The notes under the pieces: model-generated
The model's database searches: none
What the model was told of the DNA's origin: nothing
What the model saw: the letters and a program-made list of their open reading frames with translations, nothing else
Translations under genes and position numbers: made by a program
Shown here: piece by piece, positions 55,089 through 64,000 of the stretch
Layout: each line of letters begins with the position of its first letter
Position numbering within the stretch: the first letter of the stretch is position 1
Assembly (NCBI GenBank): GCA_943737045.1
Contig: CALSFV010000242.1
Span: forward strand, 124,001-188,000
DNA length: 64,000 bases
From: Parapristionchus giblindavisi
Lineage: Eukaryota > Nematoda > Chromadorea > Rhabditida > Diplogasteridae
Direction of reading: 5' to 3'

Positions 55089-58000
55089 TCGGTCGTACGG
55101 TTGGTCACATTTGTGATCCGATCGTCGATTCGATCGAACAGCGTGCTCTATTCGTGCTAGGAACGTGTTGAGCACTGCTGGAGCCAGGATTACGGTAGTC
55201 AGAGTGAATAGGATATCGTATACTACTTCTACTAATCAATAATGTCTGATCAATGGGGAGACACCCAAGCACTAGTCGCAGCGTTGTAGAGTGAGAGAGA
55301 ATACTGGCCCTTTCTATCTCTCCACCCTCCTTCTCCTCTCTCCCTCTCCATCTCCCTTTCTCTCTATCCCCACTCCGCCCCTTCTCTCTCTATGTCTAGA
55401 CACGCGGCGGAAGACCAGACAGACTGAGAGAGCCCAACAAATACTGCACACTCTCTCCATTCCCTTCCCTCTCTCATCTCATCTCTAACCGTCTACACTC
55501 TCTCCACATCATTTACTCTCTCATCCAGCCTATCTCTATTCTCCCCTTTCTTATACTCTACTCTCAACTAAGAAATGTGTCTGCAGTCGTTTACGTGTAA
55601 GAGAAAGAGGTGCAGAGGCAGAGATAGAGAATAAATAAAAGGGAGTAGATATTAAACAGTTTTGTAATCATTTATCATACAAAAGTACACTTTGACTCTC
55701 CATTCTCACTATATAGACTAACTATTCTTAAAATGAGGTTAATGATCCAATAGTGCACCCCGGGAGTTTAAATGTCATCAATCTCATCCCTGCTCATCTC
55801 CCCTCCCATACACCCACTCCATCCCAGTCTTTTCCCTTTGTTCATTTGGATATATTTGGTTTATGTACGTACAATGGACAGTCTGTAATCGTTTCTTCTC
55901 TCATCTCCGACATCGATCGACGCTTTAGAGGCGGAGCTTCTGAAAATATATACCAATAAACCAACAAAAACCATTTATGTGTGCTCTTTTTCTCCGCTTA
56001 ACCGGGTAGCAGCAACCGTACTCTTTATATAGTGAACTTAGGTTCAGCAACCGTGTTTATATCACACTTTCCGTATCACTTATTTTATCGATCTTACGGT
56101 AACTCATACGGTGACTACGGTACCTTTATGATCCCAATGAAGATAAAAACTAGTTTAAGAGACAAATATCAATCGATCTCTTCTTATGAAAGCGTGGGGA
56201 AAGCATCTACTGGGTGGTTATTTGTTTAGCTGTTCTTCAATCATAACTATGCAATAGATACGATTGAGAATCGTAGTATCATCATCCCATTTGTCCCTTT
56301 ATCCATTCATCTCTCGATCTATTCATATGTCTTGTGTGTAGGTTGATCATTGACCAATCAACAGACATTCTATTCCTCTCATTCAGTCTCGTAAATGGAT
56401 ATCCCATCCTTTCTCTTTTGTCCTCTCTTCTTACGAGGAAGAAGGAGTAGTAGTAGAATCAGGAAACAACATAAACACACTATTGGATACACACATAGGC
56501 CTTTACTTTCATTACTTTTGGATCAGTCTAAATCTTTGCTCAACATCATGATTACCCTAGCATTACATGGAGACAGTGTACGTGGACCACATAAGGAAAA
56601 ATGTGCATGGATGGCTGTAAATGTGCTAGACTGGCTAACTCCGTAGAGAAAGAGCAGCAAACGAGCTTTAAAGAATTCTTCTCATGTTTGTTTTTGTTTA
56701 TTATGGTAATCTGTAAATGTCATGTATTTCTGTGTGCATAAAACTTTGTCGAAGGGTTGTCCACGTATGGTGATCATTCCTTCCCCAATCATTCTCTGAT
56801 TAGATCATTCCTTCAACCATGACAATTCGTCCATATTTGTGTCTGTTCCGTTGATATCACAAGATGCGCATCATATGACTCATTGATACTCTGCAGACAG
56901 ACATATATTATCGACAAATCAATCGATAACCTTATCATTCAGTTGCGTCAATCACTCTCATGTCAGAGTGTCTAGTTTGATGTATCAATTTGAACAAGAG
57001 GAAGAAGGGTAAAGAGGAGGAAGAAAGCGTATTCTTCTTCTTCTAGTGTCCCAATCCATTCAACTAGCTACTATTCCTTTCTCAAACTAACCCCTCCCCC
57101 TCCTCAGGAGGGGATAGTCTTCTCCCCTCATCTCTGATCGTGAGACTGCTCTTGTTAAATCTCATTAAGTGCACGATGCACCCGGAGCACCACCGCTCTA
57201 TACTACAAGTGTTGAGTTGTTTGATCAGTCTGTGTAAGCAATCCAATGCGTGGGTAAGAGGAGTAGCTAACGAATAGATTATGAGGAGAATGACTAAGCA
57301 ATCATTGTTAAATGACAGACTAAAGTCAGCTGAAGCTTCTGTCTCTGCTTCAACCCACTCCATCCATAGTAATATGGTAGTGATGAGTGGTCGAGACAAT
57401 GAAGTAAACAAATGAAGTTTCCCCTACCCTGGGGGGTAGGTGGGATCCTCTTCTCAACAATGGGCCATACATCATGAATCTTGCCCATTGTCTGCCTGCC
57501 TCCGCTTTCTCGTGAAACAGAAAAGAGTCAGCAGGGGAGCCATGATTTAGTATGTAGACATTGCTAATCACGAGCAGAACAAAGGAAGGAAGAAGAAGGG
57601 GAAGAATGAATGGACATTAACTACTGCGAGTAGTATAAGTAAGGAGTCATAGAGTAGACGACGTAAGATGTCACTTGAGATGCAGATGTCTTATCCACTT
57701 TCTGTTAGTAGTAGAGATAAAAGAGAGAAGCCTGAGACGAGTCTGCACGTCCCTTTCCCCATCCATGATTGATGGAACTCCGATATGGAAAGAGCTTTAT
57801 GACAGCTCCATTCACCACAAAGAACATTCGAACACTCAAGATCTAAGTATACACGATTCAGCCGTGATTAACAACATTCACAGAATCGAATATGAATGGT
57901 TCATCATGTCGGATATGTATTGTATTCTCAATAACTACCGCTTTCGGAGAAACTTGTCTCGCAGAATGCGCATACGGTCAGCATCTCATCTTGGTCATTT

Positions 58001-59937
58001 CTCTTTCAAACGGAAGTGGTCCAAAATACATTGATTGGGGGCTCAATGATGGATTGGTTCATTATATAAGTGACGTCACAGCAATCACTTGTCATTCATT
58101 CACTCTTTTCTCGTTTCAAGTTTGAGCCATCACTGTTCAAGTGATATTAATCACGGAAAGAGAGAATCTCTAGACCTTCAATGCACACAAAAAAATCTTT
58201 CCTTCACACCGTATACTCTAGCACATCTGGCCCATTTCCTCTCAGATATCATATGGGCGATAACACATTCTCATTTCCTTGAGAATGGATATAGAGATAT
58301 CACATATGCCAATATATATCTCTATTACTTTGAATGGATGTTTCGATCGGCTCTATAATATCTAGCCTCTCGTGGCCATCCAATCCGTCAATTCAATTCA
58401 TGATCCCATTGTTGTATAGTAAGAATAGGCGTTGAAGCAATTGCATACATCAACACACACCTTGTGTCATCTCCAATCTGTTTCTCTCGCTCGTGAGAGA
58501 CATCGTCCCTTCAACTAGAGGGGTATGTGCATGTTACGATACAATGCATCACAAATCTTGTATGATTCATTCCTCACACATTTGTACTCATCCAAGTCAA
58601 TGTTATTTCAAAAGTCAGATGAGCCAGATAGTCTTTGAGAGATTCTGTGTTGACCGATCGTTCTCGTTCTCAAAAAGCTTCTTGTTTGTCTTCTTGTTTG
58701 ACGATAGGACACGAAAACATCCATATAACCAGGAAGTATTCAACAGATAATAACTAAGAATCGATAAATATTCATTCTCTTCATTCTTCTCAATAACTAT
58801 CGATCAGTATACAATCAATCGTAGTTCATTGGACAAATTCAAAAAGATCGATAAGATGCATTCGTTCCACATTAGTCATAGACCATCATCATCTATGACA
58901 ATATACGACTTCTCTCAATCGACACATCAATACACAATCTATAATATGATCTACCACTACTAGTTCACTTCCCCGTTAAGGAGATTTGCTCGCCGTACTT
59001 CACATACTGCTCTATCCCGCAGTAATATCATATATCAAAGTCAAAGTCTAGACCCATTATCGATAGTAAATAGGCTTGGAGCTACTCTATGGGGGTAATA
59101 ATGGGTAGACATTCCATCACTCTTTTCCTCCTTCGTTCTTTTCCCTCTTCAAATCTCTATTACTATGAGCCAGATGCTTCCTCCCCCTCGTTCTAGTACA
59201 CATTGAGGAGATGGGCTCATTTCAAATAGAATGGGAAAGGCTGCAGTGAAAGGAGGAATGGGAATGGTGGAAGAGGTGGTAAAAAAGACCACCCAATAAA
59301 ATAAAAAGAAAGGAATAGGCTTATGGGAAGCTATTCCAAGAATTAGATGCAACTAAAAAGATAATATAAAAATAGTATAGGGGAAGATTAAACAACCCTA
59401 TCGATATCCGTCTCATCACAATCATCGTACACTCATTTATTCAGTTTTTTCAAAATAAAACGTGATATATATTAGAGAGCACAACAACTCAAAATATGGA
59501 ATGAAGGTTACCTATACTATGTATGGCAAGTCGATAAAGTACACTATTTCATTGATGTAATGGTTGGCACCATAAAACAATCGAGTAGGGGACATAATGG
59601 GTACGAGTGTAAGTGAGACTATCTCACTGGATCGAGTTATGCTTGGTACAGATAAAAATGCCATTTGACGATTTTTTTAAATAAAATAAGTCAATAGCTT
59701 GTTCATGAGTAACTCGATCTAGTCAGATAGTCTCTCTCAAAACAGATCACAGTGAAAGGGTTAACAAGCGATAAAATACGTGCGGAAAATAGAAATATTA
59801 AAGAATCAAGGCTATATTATATGGTAAAATAAAATAAAAATCATGCATATACTACAATAACAAAGTGCAAATATAAAACAAATCATATACAATGGAAAAT
59901 GTGTCAATCAATATATCTCTATAGGGAAATAGGTAAG
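55089..59937. other. no recognised gene; flank of the RING gene
   Basis: Open frames up to about 119 codons occur on both strands (for example 57675-58034 plus and 57082-57411 minus). They lack splice context, recognisable domains and consistent composition. A cluster of TACNGTA-type motifs lies at 56094-56122. A foldback occurs near 59613-59740 (GAGACTATCTCACTGGATCG and its inverse). Confidence 0.45.
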
Positions 59938-60078
59938 CTACAGTATTCTTTCTATATACCGTAATCTCTTCATGACGTAGGGGCGGTTTGTGTGGCAGCA
60001 CATCGTGTATTCACTGCCTTCGATCGAGTCCAGTCGTGCATGAGTATGAGACAATGAAGAAGAGAAGACTTGACGTCC
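59938..60078 (-). CDS. possible terminal coding exon (46 residues), unknown gene
   Basis: An acceptor TTTGTCTGCAG is followed by an open frame: GRQVFSSSLSHTHARLDSIE, then GSEYTMCCHTNRPYVMKRLR, then a TAG. Composition is more protein-like than the surrounding frames, and the GATCTTTGATCTTTGTCTGCAG intron end resembles authentic introns in this window. No upstream exon could be identified, so this may be chance. An internal donor (TTACG|GTATAT) also exists. Confidence 0.25.
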   Translation of the reverse strand, partial: GRQVFSSSLSHTHARLDSIEGSEYTMCCHTNRPYVMKRLRYIERIL

Positions 60079-63000
60079 CTGCAGACAAAGATCAAAGATC
60101 AATACCGTATACGAAGTGAATGATTAGTCTCAATGATCATCATCTCTAGTCTCACTACTGATCACTCTGTCTATCACTTCTTCCGCACATCATCACCATC
60201 TTTTCTTGTCTAGGCATCGCTTCATTTTGTGCATACACTACACAATTCACCTCTATCTGTCGCCAAAAGCTAAGACAACCTCTCCTCTCCTTTGCTCTCC
60301 TCATCTTTCTAGTCTCAGGTCAAAGTCCATCACACACTACACTCCACCATACTACACATCCCAAATCTCATTCAGACACTTCTCTAATAGAGAAGTCTCC
60401 TCTCATGGAATCCATCCATTAAGAGTACTCTACTGATTCACATTACGGAATCTCCACATATATCTAATCTTTTGGTCTTTATCTATTCATTCTATCTATA
60501 TATCTATCTATCTATCTATCAATATTCTCACCATATAACCACATCTCCTTCTCTCCCCTCAGGCATGTGAACTCTCTCTCGACACTCTGATTGGACACTT
60601 CATCTATTGTGTGTGCTTGTCTCCTCATATTCTATCCAATCTCCTTGCAACACCTTCCTTCATCTCCCTTCTTCTTCTCCGAAGGGCTCATTGATCATAG
60701 TCATACAAACAATCTCTGCTCATTCTTCTTCTTCTTCCTAGTCCTCTTCTTTGTCTCCTCTTTCCACCAACTCCTTCTTCTCCTCTTCTCTTCTTATGTC
60801 GATATCTCATGGACACTGATCACTTAGTACCTCTCTGTCATGAGAGGGGAAACAACAAAAGGGCTATAACATCATAGTGAGGATCATACACACAAGTTAT
60901 CACGAAACACTACTCAACCATCATCATCTTCTTCATCTTTTCTCTCCTTCACCAATGTCCATTCGTCATCCTCATCTCAATCTCAATCTTTTCCTCCTCT
61001 ATTCATCATCAAGTCTAGACACAAGAGGTCACGCTATTTCTACCCTTGCTCACTAAGCAAATCAACCATATTGGATTGGACAAGGAGGAAGGAGGAATGA
61101 AGGGGAAAGAGTATGCAAAAAAGTAGTATGGTAAGAGAAAGATGGAGAGAGGGAAAGAAGTGGATAGAAGGAGGAGGAGAAAGAAGCTAAGGATGGAGTG
61201 TAGAGTGTAGAGTGTGTGAAGAGTGTAGACGATTAAGTCAATGTTGCCAAACTATTTTCTCCTCTCTTTCCATGTCTCTGAAGGAGAAATAGTGACGCAC
61301 GGAAAGAAGAAGAGATTAAGAGGGGGAAAGAAGTGAAGAGGGACTAGACTTTGAGGATAGAGAAATCATACATCAAATGTGTCTTGAAACGTTCTTGAGA
61401 AGGATTGAGAAGAACCAATCAATGTACAAACACTCAACCATCTCTCTTCCAATGTAGAGAGAGATAGAGAATGAAAAACCATCAATGAACAATGACCATC
61501 CTTAGCCAATCACAGATCAGCTACCGTAATCTCCCACTTAATCAAGATCAATTCACTTAATAGGCTGAATATAATCTTGTAATTCTGCAACAAGTGTTCC
61601 ATATCAAAAATAATAATCATACTGATAAAATATATTGATTTACCACTACTTATTATTATGTAATCCATGATTAATATCGTCAATATTATCGTGTTCATTG
61701 CATAACGAGAGAGAGAGAACAATCAGCTTTGTGGTCATGTGAAAGGGGACTGTGTGTTTACGTGACTGATTTGGAGTGTTTAAGTGCAAATCAAGATATA
61801 GATCGACGACTAACTAAAAGTCACTGTAATAAAAATCAACACGTGGAAGACGAATATCAATTGAAAATACGATTGAGACCAGATACATTCCAACCTAGTC
61901 TGTTGTCTGCAGTAGACGCGGATCATGAGTGCTGCTACACTCAATCCATCACCATTCAATCATTACAATATACCCAGACAGACATGAGAGACAACAGTGA
62001 ATGCATGATCAAACATCATCTCAACTATTTCTATCGATGGCCTCTGTAACCGGTTATGTTACTCTTGACAATGTCTATATATGCATGTGTTCACATTCGT
62101 TCATGTTCCACATACCAATACCATATACAAATGATCGTACATCGACATTTCACACCGTAGACCAATATTTACTGTAGAGTTATAAACAACAAACCACAAC
62201 ATACTGAGAAATATCCTATGTTCACACGTAGACATTAAATCTATCGGAATATAATGCATCAACAGTGCAACCATTATTATCTCCAGTGTCTAGCTTTTTC
62301 ATCTTTTGATCACTTTCGTATGCTCTATCTGTGTATCCCATCGTGAGCCATCTCCATCCCAGAAACAACACAGCCACAACGGACTCAATATGCACTCACC
62401 ACCGATAGAATCTCCTCTGTTCTCTCATCCTCCCCCATGCATCAATTTATCTGCATCTCTGTCCACTCTCCTCATCCTATGTACTCTCTAGTTCCACTCC
62501 TTGGACTAGTCGTACACTGCATCTCGTTGATGTAATGGAATATAGTTGCAGAAGGATAGTAGATCTCACATATGGATTACAAAGGACCGAGTGAAGAAGA
62601 CTCGATTAGTCTACTACTTCGAGTACATCTTCAAGTAGACATGAAACACACTGACATTTCCGTTTCATCCATCCATTAGTTTCTCCCTCCTCGTCGCATC
62701 TTTTGAAAAGATGTTGATGAACGGATGAAAAAGGGCATCGAATGGTTCTGTCTAGACACTTTTATGACTAGGAAACAAGGCGCGGCGTGTGCAGAGAGGC
62801 AAAGTCAAAGGGATAGATGAAAAACGTTGATGACATGGACAACTTTCGAATGAATGCGAGGAGACGGGGACCAAACGATCTTTTATCTTTGTAAAACGCA
62901 AAGTGTCCATCCCCGGAGGATTGGCTCTAAAGAGAAATAAATTGAACTTCATCTGATAAGAATTCTACAGTATACCTATCTTGTTAACGATGTTATCTAG

Positions 63001-63931
63001 ATCCTTTGCGATCAAAACACACTATAGACGAATGAATGTGTAAAGTGAAAGCTAGCTACAAAGTGATTGAATCAAGTACACCTCCTTCTCTTCTCTGTTC
63101 CTGTTCTCATGGCTTACTCATTCTTGTTTGTAGCACACTTTTGTGTTCCCTTCACCGACTATTTTGTCTGTGCTATTTCCGTCTAGACGTGGTGAATAAG
63201 AGACAGAGACAGGCAGGAACAACTTTCACCCACGTTCTCATTCACTCCAAGATCACACCAATACACAGCTATAGAAGTTTGTCTGTAGTTATCTCAAATA
63301 AACGTCGTTCTCAATAGGTAATGTGAATGGCCATTTTAGACAGGACCAAAACCGGAAGTGCCTAGGACATGCGTTTGAAAGCGTGTCTGTGTGTCTAGGT
63401 ATACAGCACGAGGAAAACGGAACAAGTCGACTCTTAGATATCTCAGTGTGACGTCCGTCTACCTAATCTCGTATGGAAATCGAGTTATCGCCATATAAGA
63501 GATTTGTGGGACAAACTCACTCAAACTAGGCATTACACTCTTAATGTACACATACTCCACAGTCTTCTCTTCATTTTGACAGCCAGAACGACCGCTCAAC
63601 ATAGAAACTCTCTCAAAATTAATGCTCGTTTGTCTGGCTTTCACCAAACAAAAAATGGTTTACACCGGAATACTGTGACTCAACCGGTCTTCCAATACTT
63701 TTTCTCTTTTCTAGATAAAGATATAAATAAATAGACGCTTTCACTAGACAGTGATTGAGTAGACGTGACTGCAGGTGCAAACACGCACACGGTAAGACCT
63801 CTTTCTCATCTCTTCATGATAAATTACAAATTGAGAATGTGTCTGACTTGTCTAGACTCTAGTCACTTTATTTAGTCCCCAAAATTGCATGACACGACTA
63901 CAGTAACCCCTCTTGACTCAGATAAAGTATA
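60079..63931. other. no recognised gene
   Basis: Pyrimidine-rich blocks (about 60240-61040) and purine-rich blocks (about 61080-61370), with (TATC)n near 60490-60520. The 106-codon plus frame at 61729-62049 has no feature I recognise. Nothing else is supportable. Confidence 0.45.
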
Positions 63932-64000
63932 ATGGCAGAGCAGCGAAATAGAAAGAGCTCAGGGCAATTCTCCTTCCCCTTCTCCTTCTCCTTCTTCTAT
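63932..64000 (+). CDS. possible first exon of a gene running off the window
   Basis: An ATG in fair context (AATGGCAG) opens a frame MAEQRNRKSSGQFSFPFSFS that reaches the window edge. The second half is a CTT/TCC microsatellite, so the frame may be trivial. Confidence 0.15.
   Translation, partial: MAEQRNRKSSGQFSFPFSFSFFY

Noticed and set aside
57082..57571. Overlapping minus frames with GSHLPPRVGETSFVYF
   Set aside because: Several frames are open at once and there is no domain; chance is more likely.
60490..60522. (TATC)n run considered as part of a CRISPR-like array
   Set aside because: A plain tetranucleotide microsatellite; no spacer structure, and the genome is eukaryotic.
61729..62049. 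106-codon plus frame
   Set aside because: No start context, no homology I can recognise, and no neighbouring exons.

Overview
This window is nuclear DNA of an intron-dense animal. Nine protein-coding genes can be reconstructed exon by exon, with reading phase kept across about 85 predicted introns. Most introns are short (about 40-300 bp), with GT...AG ends and often TTGATTGAT-like AT-rich bodies. The gene set (SR-protein kinase, Rheb, arfaptin, GPN1, CLEC16A, eEF1B, CutC, RING and coiled-coil proteins) points to a metazoan. I cannot name the species. Splice-acceptor-like sequences within 0-11 nt of five of the nine start codons suggest either very short 5' UTR exons or spliced-leader trans-splicing.

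Layout, left to right. 56-741 (-): a 79-residue single-pass membrane protein. 3422-23688 (-): a 20-kb SRPK gene with compact 3' exons and very long first introns. Inside it lies a 1-kb exon (10055-11070) that encodes a signal peptide, transmembrane segment and acidic tail, and it could splice in frame onto the kinase. 25118-28221 (+): Rheb, with an extra 51-nt exon. 29180-32157 (+): arfaptin. 32653-34516 (-): GPN1. 35177-41026 (-): CLEC16A, 23 exons. 41306-42216 (+): eEF1B (EF-1 beta), divergent from CLEC16A across a 280-bp promoter. 42318-43311 (-): an unrecognised coiled-coil protein. 43736-45072 (-): CutC. 46366-55088 (-): a RING-finger protein whose first intron is 5 kb of GGGAGA-type repeats. 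55089-64000: no convincing gene; one doubtful terminal exon and one doubtful first exon.

Mobile DNA sits almost entirely in introns. Three hAT-like MITE families are recognisable from terminal inverted repeats and 8-bp target-site duplications. They are family A (four copies, with a variable internal tandem repeat), family B (two copies) and one larger element. One family-A copy is nested in a family-B copy, and another is nested in a decayed mariner element whose two ends are both copies of the transposase 3' end. Several foldback sequences and purine/pyrimidine-polarised repeat tracts complete the picture.

Functionally, several genes touch endomembrane and growth control: Rheb (TORC1 activation on lysosomes), CLEC16A/Ema (endosome maturation and mitophagy) and arfaptin (trans-Golgi BAR protein). 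I see no evidence that they form a coordinated cluster. The strongest candidate for something undescribed is the alternative membrane-type 5' exon of the SRPK locus.
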